From assembly GCF_039523795.1 (NCBI RefSeq), contig NZ_BAAAFZ010000008.1, positions 434,001 through 498,000 on the forward strand: a DNA stretch of 64,000 bases. Reading direction: 5' to 3'. Position 1 is the stretch's first letter. Every line of letters starts with the position of its first letter. Made by a program: the position numbers and the translations under genes. A model generated the notes under the pieces. The model made no database searches. It was given only the letters and a program-made list of their open reading frames with translations, and had not been told where the DNA came from. The DNA is from Craurococcus roseus (GTDB lineage Bacteria; Pseudomonadota; Alphaproteobacteria; Acetobacterales; Acetobacteraceae). Shown piece after piece: positions 1-7,619 of the stretch.

Positions 1-62
1 AGGTCCAGCTTGTGACGGTCCAGGTTGCGCGCCCGCTTGCCTTCATCCCACTCGAAGAGCAC
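1..62 (-). CDS. brnT: BrnT-family toxin, N-terminal fragment cut by the window edge
   Basis: Read on the minus strand from a GTG at 62, the first 20 codons give V-L-F-E-W-D-E-G-K followed by R-A-R-N-L-D-R-H-K-L-D, which matches the start of BrnT ribonuclease toxins (F-E-W-D then N-x-x-K-H). The rest lies beyond position 1, so the active site cannot be judged and the BrnA antitoxin, normally the next gene, is not visible. A purine-rich GGGGAAG lies just upstream of the GTG. The fragment is only about 20 residues, so the call rests on the motif alone. Confidence 0.55.
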   Translation of the reverse strand, partial: MLFEWDEGKRARNLDRHKLD

Positions 63-196
63 GGCGCTTCCCCGTATGCACAACAGTGTAGATTTTCCTG
101 CCGTCAGCCTCGAGTCCGTAGAGCCGGAAGAGCCGGAGGCTTTCGGGGGCGAGCACGGCACCGCGGAGCGAGCATAGACGCTCGACGCCCCTTTGT

Positions 197-508
197 GTGC
201 ACGCAATGCGTCCGCATCGGAAACGCGTCGTGGCCGGACCGGAGCAGAACAAGGAAGCACCGCGGCCTCGGCGGGTGGGCGTGCGCGAATTCCGGGCGGA
301 CTTGGCGGGGTTCCTGCGCCAAGCCCGGCAGGGCACCTCGTTCCTGGTCACGTCGCGCGACCAAGTGCTCGCCGAGGTCCGCCCGCCGCCCGTGGCGGAG
401 CGGCCCCGCCGCCGGCCGGGCGCCTTGCGGGGCAAGATCCGGATGGCGCCCGACTTCGACGCGCTCCCGCCGGAGGTGCTGGCGGCCATGGAGGGCGAGG
501 AGGGGTGA
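197..508 (+). CDS. Phd/YefM-like antitoxin of a type II toxin-antitoxin pair
   Basis: A 103-residue protein whose centre reads V-G-V-R-E-F-R-A-D-L then F-L-V-T-S-R-D, the usual DNA-binding fold signature of Phd/YefM-type antitoxins (the form where the motif V-S-x-x-x-x-R or V-R-E-F starts the domain). Its C-terminal half is Arg/Pro-rich with a short acidic helix, as in toxin-neutralising tails. The stop TGA (506-508) overlaps the GTG (505) of the following PIN-domain toxin frame, the usual coupling in such operons. Start could be the ATG at 197 or at 206. Likely autoregulates its own promoter together with the toxin, as is known for the family; the toxin here is broken, so its present role is unclear. 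Confidence 0.7.
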   Translation: MHAMRPHRKRVVAGPEQNKEAPRPRRVGVREFRADLAGFLRQARQGTSFLVTSRDQVLAEVRPPPVAERPRRRPGALRGKIRMAPDFDALPPEVLAAMEGEEG

Positions 509-914
509 GGCTCCTCCTCGACACCCGCGCCCTCCTCTGGTGGCTCGCCGACGACGACCGGCTCGGGCCGCGGGCACGGGCGCTGATCGGGGACCCGGCC
601 AACGACGTCCTCGTCAGCGTGGCGTCGCTCTGGGAAGCCGTCGTGAAGGCGCGGGTCGGGAAGCTGGAGGCGGACATCGGAGCGATCCTGGACGCCGTCG
701 GGCGGGAGGGGTTCGCGCTCCTCGGCATCGGCACCGGGCACCTGTTGGCGCTCGCAGGGCTGCCGGCCCATCTCCGCGACCCCTTCGACCACACCTGCTC
801 ATCGCGCAGGCGATCGCGGAGGACGCCGCCTTCGTTTCCGCCGACGGCAACGCTTCCGCCTACCCGGTCCGGGTCGTGGCTTGCTCGGACCCGCCGCCTC
901 TCGCGGAGCGGTGA
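505..914 (+). pseudogene. vapC: VapC-like PIN-domain toxin with a frameshift
   Basis: From the GTG at 505 the protein runs L-L-L-D-T-R-A-L-L-W-W-L as a typical PIN/VapC N-terminus (Asp in LLLDT, Glu in S-L-W-E-A), and reaches D-P-F-D-H at about 780-792. After that the frame turns to Arg/Ser-rich non-coding sequence, while the expected PIN C-terminus (L-L-I-A-Q-A ... F-V-S-A-D) continues in a different frame to a TGA at 912-914. The break is at about 790-798, where the bases correspond to loss of one base (or gain of two). Known role of the family: site-specific RNase toxin. Whether the lesion is real or a consensus error cannot be told from this sequence. Confidence 0.75.
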
Positions 915-943
915 GGAGGCGGGGCCCGGCCGGGGGGGCGCGC

Positions 944-1270
944 CTACCCTTCCGCCCGCCAACGCGCCGCCATCCAGGCCCGCGCACGGACAGGTCCGCG
1001 CGGCGTTCGCACCCGCACCGGCACCAGCCGGTACTGCGCGCCTTCGTAGGCCGCCAGCCGCCGGAGCGCCTCCGGGCCGGCGCGCAGCACCGCACCGGGC
1101 GTCGACGCGCCGGGGCGCGGCACCAGCGTCGGGTAAGGCGTGCCGCGCAGGCCGACGCGGGCCCAGCCCTCCAGCCGCGCCGGGCGCATGCGCCGCGCGA
1201 GGCGGCGTTCGCCCGATCGGCGCTCCAGGACGCGCGGGTCCAGCAGGGTGCCGTAGAAGAACAGCAGCAC
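944..1270 (-). CDS. gamma-glutamylcyclotransferase (AIG2-like) family protein
   Basis: A 108-residue protein starting M-L-L-F-F-Y-G-T-L-L-D-P, the Y-G-T-L substrate-loop motif of the GGCT/AIG2-like fold. The Glu in A-Y-E-G-A-Q-Y (about residue 75) is in the position of the family's catalytic Glu. The length is short but normal for the family. Family members release 5-oxoproline from gamma-glutamyl peptides or amines; the substrate here is unknown. It stands alone between the toxin remnant and a Bug receptor. Confidence 0.8.
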   Translation of the reverse strand: MLLFFYGTLLDPRVLERRSGERRLARRMRPARLEGWARVGLRGTPYPTLVPRPGASTPGAVLRAGPEALRRLAAYEGAQYRLVPVRVRTPRGPVRARAWMAARWRAEG

Positions 1271-1291
1271 GGCGGCGGCGGCGGTCGGCCG

Positions 1292-2284
1292 CTACTCCAC
1301 CTGCATGCGCAGTTCGGCCACCAGCGGGCGCACCTTGGCGATTTGGCCGTGCACCGCCGCGGCGAATTCCGCAGGGCTGTTGCCGCCCGGCTCGGCGCCC
1401 AGTTCGGCGATGCGGCGGGCGACGTCGGGGTGGCGCGCCGCCGCCGCGATCTCGCGGTGCAGCCGCTCCAGCACCGGCGCCGGCGTCCCGGCGGGGGCGA
1501 AGAAGCCGTTCCAGCCCAGCAACTCGGCGTTCGGGAAGCCTTGCTCCCGCGCCGTCGGCACCTCCGGCAGCAGCCCGGCGCGCTTGGCGGCGATGGTCGC
1601 CAGGGGCTTCAGCGCGCCGTTGCGGATGTGGCCGATGGAGGAGGGGAGCTGGTCGCCGCCGAAGTGGATGCGACCCGCCAGCATGTCCTGCACCAGGGGC
1701 GCGGCGCCGCGGAAGGGCACGTGCTCCATGCGTATGCCGGCGTCGCGCTTCAGGATCTCGCCCACCAGGTTCATGGTGCTGCCCGGGCCGGTGGAGCCGT
1801 AGAACAGGTCGGTGCGGGCCTTGGCGTGGGCCACGAACTCCCGGAGGTCGCGCGCCGGGACGGACGGGTGGGCCAGCAGCATCAGCGGCACGTCGGCGCC
1901 CATGGTGATGGGGGCGAAGTCGCGCTCGATGGAGTGCGGCGCGCGGCCGGCGAACTCCAGCGCCGCCGTGGTGGTGGAGAAGGTCAGGTTGTGGAACAGC
2001 AGGGTGTGGCCGTCGGGCGGCGCCTTGGCCACAGCGTCGGCGCCGATGGACCCGCCCCCTCCGCCGCGGTTCTCCACCACCGCCGATTGGCCGAGCGTCT
2101 CCGTCAGCCGCTGCGCGAACAGGCGCGCCAGCAGGTCCGTGGTGCCGCCGGCCGGGAACGGCACGACGATGCGGACGGGGCGGGACGGGAAGGCTTCCTG
2201 CGCCCTCGCCGGCGGGCGGCCGGTGGCGAGGGCCCCGCCGACGCCGAGCAGCGCCCCGCCGAAGCGGCGTCGCGTGGTGTCCAT
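1292..2284 (-). CDS. Bug/TctC-family tripartite tricarboxylate transporter substrate-binding protein
   Basis: A 330-residue periplasmic binding protein. The N-terminus carries a twin-arginine type signal (R-R-R-F then a Gly/Ala-rich hydrophobic stretch ending near A-R-A-Q). The mature part begins F-P-S-R-P-V-R-I-V-V-P-F-P-A-G-G-T-T-D, the Bug-family signature that forms the ligand-carboxylate loop, and later has G-S-T-G-P-G-S and P-F-R-G. Length fits the family. No TctA or TctB membrane subunits are nearby, so it is an orphan receptor, which is common in organisms with many Bug genes; the ligand (often a carboxylate) cannot be predicted. The ATG at 2284 sits 43 bases after the preceding minus-strand gene ends. 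Confidence 0.92.
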   Translation of the reverse strand: MDTTRRRFGGALLGVGGALATGRPPARAQEAFPSRPVRIVVPFPAGGTTDLLARLFAQRLTETLGQSAVVENRGGGGGSIGADAVAKAPPDGHTLLFHNLTFSTTTAALEFAGRAPHSIERDFAPITMGADVPLMLLAHPSVPARDLREFVAHAKARTDLFYGSTGPGSTMNLVGEILKRDAGIRMEHVPFRGAAPLVQDMLAGRIHFGGDQLPSSIGHIRNGALKPLATIAAKRAGLLPEVPTAREQGFPNAELLGWNGFFAPAGTPAPVLERLHREIAAAARHPDVARRIAELGAEPGGNSPAEFAAAVHGQIAKVRPLVAELRMQVE

Positions 2285-2327
2285 CCTGGTCGTCCCTCCC
2301 TTCCGCGCCGACGCCTTCCGCGGCGGT

Positions 2328-3267
2328 TCAGCGCACCGGCGGCAGCGGCGTGCGGTCCACGCCGCCGCGCGGCATCGGCCCGCTGCCGACCGTGCTGCCC
2401 GCCACCGGCGGCAGGCCGCCCGCGGCGCCCCCGTCCATGCCCGGNNNNNNNNNNNNNNNNNNNNNNNNNNNNNNNNNNNNNNNNNNNNNNNNNNGACGAC
2501 TCGCTGACCAGCGGGTTGCTCGCCTTCGCCGCGGAAGCGGCGAAGGCGATCGGCGGGGAGGCGGCCGCCGCGCCCGCCCCGCCGGCGCTGCCGTGGCGCA
2601 TCAGCGCCGCGCGCAGCGGGTCCGCGCCCGGGTTGTGCGCCTGCATCGCCACCACGATCTGCCGCGGCGAGACCTCCTGGCGGTAGTAGGAGCGGTTCCA
2701 CTCGCTGCGCGCGGCCAGCAGGGAGCCTTCCAGCGACACCCCGGCGTAAAGGCCGCGCGCGCGGGCGAAGGCCAGGATGTCGGCGCCGACGGCCGCCGTG
2801 GTGGCCGCTTCCACCGAGCCGCCGACCGTGGCGATGGCGAGCGACGCGTCGGCGCCGAACTTGAGCTGGTTGTCCAGCACCGCGGTCAGCGCCCGGTCGT
2901 TCATGATGAGCATGACAAGTTGCAGGTCCTGGATGCCCGCCTGGAGGCCGAAGGAGCCGGACGCGATGGAGTAGAAGGCCGGCGAGGACCAGGAGCCCGC
3001 GGCGTCGCGCCCCACGAGCACGCAGCCGCCGCCCTCGCCGCCGAAGAAGAAGCCGGCCTTGAAGATGCGCGGGCAGATCATGACGGCGCGGGCGCGGCGG
3101 AGCAGGCGGGCGGCGTTCAGGCGGTCGTTGCCCTCGCCGAACACCTCGTTGACGGTGAGCGTGGCGCGGTCCACCAGTCCCTGCTCCTGGCCCGCGCGCG
3201 GCACCCCGCCCGCGCAACCCGCGAGGAACGCCAAGGCCAAGCCCAACCCCAACAACCGACGGCGCAT
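2328..3267 (-). CDS. SYLF (Ysc84-like) lipid-binding domain lipoprotein, interrupted by an assembly gap
   Basis: The ATG at 3267 starts a lipoprotein signal (M-R-R-R-L-L-G-L-G then L-A-G-C as lipobox). The domain follows with A-V-M-I-C-P-R-I-F-K-A-G-F-F-F-G-G-E-G-G, F-Y-S-I-A-S-G-S-F-G-L-Q-A-G and S-L-E-G-S-L-L, all hallmarks of SYLF proteins, which bind phosphoinositide or other lipids. The run of 50 N at 2445-2494 breaks the C-terminal tail. The best continuation after the gap is a Gly/Pro-rich frame ending at TGA 2328-2330; it is in a different frame from the first part, which only means that the N count is an estimate. The SYLF domain itself is complete. Confidence 0.85.
2445..2494. other. 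assembly gap (50 N) inside the SYLF lipoprotein gene
   Basis: Fifty undetermined bases. The coding frames on the two sides do not match, so the true length is not 50 or the flanks contain errors. Only the low-complexity C-terminal tail of the gene is affected. Confidence 0.99.
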
Positions 3268-3327
3268 CCCATCCCCCTCAGCGCGGCCCCGTATCGGGGG
3301 CGAAGCTACCGGCAAGCCGGGGCGGTG

Positions 3328-3975
3328 TCACTCTGGCGCCGGGGGCGTCCAGGGCTCCTCGTTCACCGCCGCCACGCGCCAGTCGGCGCCGTGCCGCTCC
3401 AGCCGCGTCAGGCCGAGGTTGCGGATGGAGAAGCCGAGCGCCTGGTGCGCCGAAAGGCCGAGCGCGTGCGCGATCGCGGCGCGGATGGAGCCGCCGTGCG
3501 CCACCACGACCACGTCCCCGCCCGCGTGCCGGTCGGCCAGCGCCTCGATGACCGGGCCGACGCGGGCGCGCACCTCGTCGAAGCTCTCGCCGCCGGGCGG
3601 CTTCTCCTCGGCGCCGTGCGGCCAGAACGGGTGCGGCGCGTGGCGCAGCCGCTCGGCCAGCGCCTCGTGCGGGATGCCCTGCCACTCGCCCAGGTGCTGC
3701 TCGGCGAGGTCGGGCTCTTCCTGGAGTTCCGCCTCCGGGTAGCCGGCGGCGAAGACGGCCGCGGCGGTGGCGCGGGTGCGCGACAGGCCGGAGACGACCC
3801 AGTGCGCCGGCCGGGGCAGGCGGGAGGCGAGCCAGCGGTGCAGCGCCGCCTCCTCGCGCAAGGCGGTGTCGCAGAGGGCGACGTCCATGGCGCCGTAGAG
3901 CATGGCGCGGGCGGAGGGCTCGACGAGGGCGTGGCGGATCAGGAAGAGGCGGGTGACGGCGGGGGCGTGCTGCAT
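3328..3975 (-). CDS. histidine phosphatase (phosphoglycerate mutase-like) family protein
   Basis: A 215-residue cytoplasmic protein. F-L-I-R-H-A near residue 13 holds the phospho-accepting His, S-G-L-S-R-T-R-A-T near 63 the phosphate-pocket Arg, H-L-G-E-W-Q-G near 95 the general-acid Glu, and V-V-V-A-H-G-G-S-I-R near 155 the second His. All four family positions are present. The first motif is RHA rather than the usual RHG. Substrate is unknown: relatives include alpha-ribazole phosphatase (CobC), phosphoglycerate mutases and broad phosphatases, and no cobalamin genes lie nearby. It is transcribed divergently from the GNAT gene. Confidence 0.88.
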   Translation of the reverse strand: MQHAPAVTRLFLIRHALVEPSARAMLYGAMDVALCDTALREEAALHRWLASRLPRPAHWVVSGLSRTRATAAAVFAAGYPEAELQEEPDLAEQHLGEWQGIPHEALAERLRHAPHPFWPHGAEEKPPGGESFDEVRARVGPVIEALADRHAGGDVVVVAHGGSIRAAIAHALGLSAHQALGFSIRNLGLTRLERHGADWRVAAVNEEPWTPPAPE

Positions 3976-4022
3976 GGCGCGCGGGCTTGCCGCAGCGCCC
4001 CTGCGGCGGCAAGCGCGGCGGC

Positions 4023-4511
4023 GTGGGATCGACGCGCTTCCACGACCGTTGGGCGCCGGGCCTGGTCGGCGACATTGCCGCGCTGCACGCGCGCTTCTAC
4101 GCGCGGTCCCACGGCTTCGGCGCCGCCTTCGAGCGCAAGGTCGCGGCGGAGTTCGGCGCGCTGCTGGCGGGCTTCGACCCGCGCCGTGATCTCCTGCGCG
4201 CCGCCGAGGGCGACGGCCGGTTCCCGGGCTCGACCGCGGTGGACGGCGCCGGTTGGCCGGACGCGGCGCAGCTCCGCTTCTTCATCCTCGACCCGGCGCT
4301 GCACGGCCGGGGGCTCGGGCGGCGCTGGCTGGCGGAAGCGGTGGCGCACGCGCGGGTCGCGGGCTTCCGCCGGATGTTCCTGTGGACGCTTGGCGGCCTG
4401 GGCGCGGCCACGGCGCTCTACGAGGAGGCGGGCTTCCGGCTGGAGGAGGAAAGCGTGGCGGCGCAGTTCGGCGCGCCGGCGTTGGAGCGGCGGTTCGGGT
4501 TGGCGTTGTAG
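4023..4511 (+). CDS. GNAT family N-acetyltransferase
   Basis: A roughly 162-residue protein. The acetyl-CoA pyrophosphate loop is seen as H-G-R-G-L-G-R-R-W-L (the R-x-x-G-x-G/A motif), preceded by the beta-strand L-R-F-F-I-L-D-P and followed by R-R-M-F-L-W-T and A-L-Y-E-E-A-G-F-R, the standard GNAT C-terminal half. The start is uncertain: GTG at 4023 gives V-G-S-T-R-F-H-D-R-W, and a TTG at 3987 would add 12 Gly/Arg-rich residues but would leave 11 bases to the divergent gene. Substrate cannot be predicted. Confidence 0.85.
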   Translation: MGSTRFHDRWAPGLVGDIAALHARFYARSHGFGAAFERKVAAEFGALLAGFDPRRDLLRAAEGDGRFPGSTAVDGAGWPDAAQLRFFILDPALHGRGLGRRWLAEAVAHARVAGFRRMFLWTLGGLGAATALYEEAGFRLEEESVAAQFGAPALERRFGLAL

Positions 4512-4858
4512 GCCGGCGCGAGGGCCTCGGACCGTCGGCGGCGCGCGCTTCGCCGCCGGCGTCAGGCGTCTTGGAGCGCCCGCGACCGCGCCACGGCGAT
4601 CGGCGGCGGGCGTTCGGGGACCGAGCGATCGGGCAGCGGCCCGGTCCCGCCGGGCGCCGCATCGCCGTTCCGGCCACCGCCGTCGGCATCGTGGCCGCGC
4701 AGCGGCGCCAAGTCCCGCGCCGCCGGGACCAGCGGCGCCCAGACGCCCGGCGCGCCGCTCAGCAGGACGGAGGTTTCCCCGTCCTTCGCGCGCCTCCCCG
4801 CGGCCGTCCGGGCGCCATCATGGCGCGTCCCGCGGCGCGGGGGGCTTTCGGCGCGGGA
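4512..4858. other. 347-base stretch without a recognised gene
   Basis: Lies between the GNAT gene and the 3' end of the minus-strand lipoprotein gene. Open frames here are Arg/Pro/Ala-rich shadows of GC-rich sequence with no domain signature on either strand. I see no RNA gene, repeat or clear terminator. Confidence 0.6.
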
Positions 4859-5941
4859 TCAGCGCGCCGAGCCGGCCGATGGCGCGCCGGCGCCGGGCAG
4901 CTCCGCAGGGCGCGTCACCACCACGAAGCCGCGGTTCGGCAGCGCGGCGTCGCCAGGCGGCTGCACCTCCAGCCACGGCATGGCGCTAAGCAGCAGCACC
5001 GCGAAATCCTCCGCTTCCGCCCGCGTCGGGAAGTGCCAGCCGGCTGGCGCGAAGTCGCGCGGGCTCACGCCGAGTTCGGTGGTCTCCTCGCCGACCACCC
5101 GCACGAATCCGGCGTAGCGGCTTTGCGTGTTGAGCTGGGCCAACCTGCCGTCGCCGGGGGCCGGAGCGCGGACGGCCGGGGCGGCGGCCGACCCGCCGAC
5201 CAGGGCGCCGAGCGCCCCCGCCGCCATCCCGTCCGGGGGCACCGGCCCCCAGAACAGGCCGTTGCAGTGGTCGCGGTGGACCAGGAAGCCCCGCGGCTGC
5301 TCCCGGGAGGCGCCGAAGAGCGGGGAGCGTTCCCGCCAGTCGCGCGCGCAGACGCCGCCGTCCGTCAGCAGGACCACGTGCTGCTCCGGCCTGGGCGCCG
5401 CGTCGGTGTCGGCCCCGGTCCGGCCGCCGGTGGCGGGCAGCACGCCGGCCGGCACGCGCAGCAGCTGCAGCCGGGCGCGTCCGCCGAGGACGAAGGCCCA
5501 ATCGGCGGAGGGACGCCCGGGCGGGTCGTCCGCCGCGCGCAGGGGGATGGAGAACAGGCGGCCGCTCTTGTCCGGCCCGTTGGCCAGGCGGAGCGGGATC
5601 CGGGGCAGGGCTTCGCCGGATTCGAACACCGGGCGCCCCGCGCGCGGCCCGCCTTTGAACAGCGCCCGGCGCAGGCCGTCCAGCGCGCCGCCATCCGCCC
5701 GCGCCTGCCGCCGCAGCACCGCGGAAAAGGCCGGCGCCAGCGCGGCCCAAGCCTCGTCGCCGGCGACGCGGCGGGAGGGCATGGGCAGGGCCTCCAAGCC
5801 GTCGCGCAGGCGCAGCGACAGCCTGGATTGCGCGGAAGGGTCCAGGGCCGGCGTTTGAGCGCAGCCGGACAGGGCGAGGGCGGCGACCGCCGCGGCGACG
5901 GCTGCGGCGCGCAGATGGCGGGCGGTGGCGGTGTTCATCAT
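4859..5941 (-). CDS. lipoprotein of unknown function
   Basis: A 360-residue protein that I do not assign to a family. The N-terminus has a hydrophobic stretch ending in A-L-S-G-C-A-Q, a clear lipobox with Cys near residue 27, so it is expected at the outer or inner membrane facing the periplasm. The mature part contains several Cys/His residues (G-G-V-C-A-R-D-W and H-R-D-H-C-N-G-L-F-W) and a C-terminal F-V-V-V-T-R-P-A-E-L-P-G stretch. Two ATG codons are adjacent (5941 and 5938). It is followed upstream by an ABC exporter pair on the same strand, 43 bases away; a functional link is not shown. Confidence 0.7.
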   Translation of the reverse strand: MMNTATARHLRAAAVAAAVAALALSGCAQTPALDPSAQSRLSLRLRDGLEALPMPSRRVAGDEAWAALAPAFSAVLRRQARADGGALDGLRRALFKGGPRAGRPVFESGEALPRIPLRLANGPDKSGRLFSIPLRAADDPPGRPSADWAFVLGGRARLQLLRVPAGVLPATGGRTGADTDAAPRPEQHVVLLTDGGVCARDWRERSPLFGASREQPRGFLVHRDHCNGLFWGPVPPDGMAAGALGALVGGSAAAPAVRAPAPGDGRLAQLNTQSRYAGFVRVVGEETTELGVSPRDFAPAGWHFPTRAEAEDFAVLLLSAMPWLEVQPPGDAALPNRGFVVVTRPAELPGAGAPSAGSAR

Positions 5942-5984
5942 GGCGCCTTGTAGCTATTCGCGTCATGGTTGAACAATGCAAACC

Positions 5985-6806
5985 TTATTCCCCGATGTTC
6001 AGCAGCGCCCCCTTCACGCGCGCCGCTCGGAACTGGCTCAGGAACACCCAGGCCATCGCCGCGAGCCAGAACGCGTCCAGCGCGAAGGCCCATGCCAGGT
6101 GATCCCAGGCCACGCGGCCGTCGAGCAGCGCGGCGCGCATCCCCTCGAAGACGTGGGCGGCCGGCAGGGCGAGCGACACGGGTTGCAGCCAGGAGGGCAG
6201 CACCGCCACGGGGTAGAACACGGCGGCGATGGGCGTGATGCCCATCAGGATGCTCCAGGCCAGCGCCTCCGCCCCCGCGCCGTAGCGCAGGATCAGCGAC
6301 ACCACGCCGAGCGCCACCGCCCAGCCCATCAGCAGGAGCGCGGCGATGAAGGCCACCACGACCGGCCCCATGGAGAACAGGCCGAAGCGGTACAGCACAT
6401 ACGCGAGCCCGACCGCCGGCAGCACGCCCACCACGACGCGCACCACGCTCATGCAGGCCAGCCCCGCCACCAGCTCGCGCGGGCGGAGCGGCGAGACGAA
6501 GATGTGGCCGAGGTTGCGGCTCCAGACCTCCTCCAGGAAGGAGATGGAGAAGCCCATCTGGCTGCGGAGCGACACCTCCCACAGCAGCACGCCGCCGAGC
6601 AGCACGCCGGCGGCGACGCCGAGCGCCCCGGCGGCCCCGCCCGCCGCGCCGATGTTGCCGCCGATGTAGGAGGTTACGAAGCCCCAGACGAGCATCTGGA
6701 GCACCGGCCAGTACATCAGCTCCAGGAGCCGCGGCCAGGAGCGGCGGTACAGCGCGAGGTGCCGGTACACGAGGCCCCAGACGCGGCGGGGCGCCCCGCC
6801 CGTCAC
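5985..6806 (-). CDS. ABC-2 type exporter permease
   Basis: A 273-residue membrane protein with about six hydrophobic segments and the ABC-2 arrangement: R-S-W-P-R-L-L-E-L-M-Y-W-P before the first helix, a central E-E-V-W-S-R-N-L-G-H-I-F-V-S-P-L (the usual cytoplasmic motif for N-L-L-V-S-P-L), and I-T-P-I-A-A-V-F-Y-P-V-A-V-L-P near the end. The GTG at 6806 overlaps the TGA of the ATPase gene (GTGA), so the pair is translationally coupled. Together they form an exporter of the NodJ/DrrB style; the substrate is not predictable. Confidence 0.92.
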   Translation of the reverse strand: MTGGAPRRVWGLVYRHLALYRRSWPRLLELMYWPVLQMLVWGFVTSYIGGNIGAAGGAAGALGVAAGVLLGGVLLWEVSLRSQMGFSISFLEEVWSRNLGHIFVSPLRPRELVAGLACMSVVRVVVGVLPAVGLAYVLYRFGLFSMGPVVVAFIAALLLMGWAVALGVVSLILRYGAGAEALAWSILMGITPIAAVFYPVAVLPSWLQPVSLALPAAHVFEGMRAALLDGRVAWDHLAWAFALDAFWLAAMAWVFLSQFRAARVKGALLNIGE

Positions 6807-7567
6807 GCCAGCACCGCCGCTTCTTCGCGCGACCGGCGGCCGCGGGCGATGTCGAGGAACACGTCCTCCAGGTCGTCGCGGCCGTAGCGCTGGAGCAGCG
6901 CCGCCGGGCTGCCCTGGTCCACCGCCCTGCCCTGCTTGAGCATCAGCACGTGGCCGCACAGGCGCTCCACCTCGGCCATGTTGTGCGAGGCGAGCAGGAT
7001 GGAGCAGCCGCTCTCCGCCCGGTAGCGCTCCAGCCAAGTGCGCACCCAGTCGCCGGTGTCGGGGTCGAGGCTCGCGGTGGGCTCGTCGAGCAGCAGCAGC
7101 TCCGGCCGGTTCACCAGGGCCTTCGCCAAGGCCACGCGCGTCTTCTGCCCGGCGGAAAGCTGGCCGGAGGGCCGGTCCAGCAGGTCGGTGAGCTGGAGCT
7201 GCTCCGCCAGCTCGGCGATGCGCTTTTCCGCGCGCGGCACGTTGTAGAGGTGGGCGTAGACGCGCAGGTTCTCCGCCACGCTGAGGCGCGAGGGCAGCGC
7301 CAGGTAAGGCGAGGAGAAGTTCATCCGCGCCAGCGCCGCGAAGCGGTCGCGCGCCATGTCGTGCCCGAGCGCCTCCACCCGCCCCGAGGTCGGCACCAGC
7401 AGGCCGAGCAGCATGGCGATGGTGGTGGTCTTGCCGGCGCCGTTGCCGCCGAGCAGGCCCCAGGTGGCGCCGCGCGGCATGGAGAAGGACAGGTCGGACA
7501 CCGCCGGGGGCGCGTCGTTCCGGTAGCGCTTGCTCAGCGCTTCGACCAGGATGGCGGGGGATGGCAT
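6803..7567 (-). CDS. ABC transporter ATP-binding protein of the ABC-2 exporter
   Basis: A 254-residue ATPase with Walker A G-G-N-G-A-G-K-T-T near residue 38, Q-loop replaced by N-F-S-S-P-Y (no clear Gln), signature L-S-A-G-Q-K-T, Walker B L-L-L-L-D-E-P-T-A-S-L-D and switch S-H-N near residue 200. The C-terminus is short, as in NodI/NatA-type exporters. It partners with the permease encoded immediately downstream. The lack of a canonical Q-loop Gln is the one odd residue seen. Confidence 0.93.
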   Translation of the reverse strand: MPSPAILVEALSKRYRNDAPPAVSDLSFSMPRGATWGLLGGNGAGKTTTIAMLLGLLVPTSGRVEALGHDMARDRFAALARMNFSSPYLALPSRLSVAENLRVYAHLYNVPRAEKRIAELAEQLQLTDLLDRPSGQLSAGQKTRVALAKALVNRPELLLLDEPTASLDPDTGDWVRTWLERYRAESGCSILLASHNMAEVERLCGHVLMLKQGRAVDQGSPAALLQRYGRDDLEDVFLDIARGRRSREEAAVLA

Positions 7568-7619
7568 GGCGCCGCATATGCGGTCGCGGGGCGGAGGCGC
7601 CAAGCCGCCCCCGACCGGC

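Noticed and set aside
75..90. Operator-like imperfect palindrome TGCAC-AACA-GTGTA before brnT
   Set aside because: Only four of five positions match and no second copy is seen; the brnT fragment is too short to define its control region.
12..914. Long plus-strand open frame over the toxin-antitoxin region
   Set aside because: Arg/Gly-rich shadow of GC-rich sequence; only its last about 40 codons are meaningful, as the shifted end of the PIN toxin.
1292..3217. Single minus-strand protein joining the Bug receptor and SYLF gene
   Set aside because: The join passes through undetermined bases and non-coding frame; the two proteins have separate starts and signal peptides.
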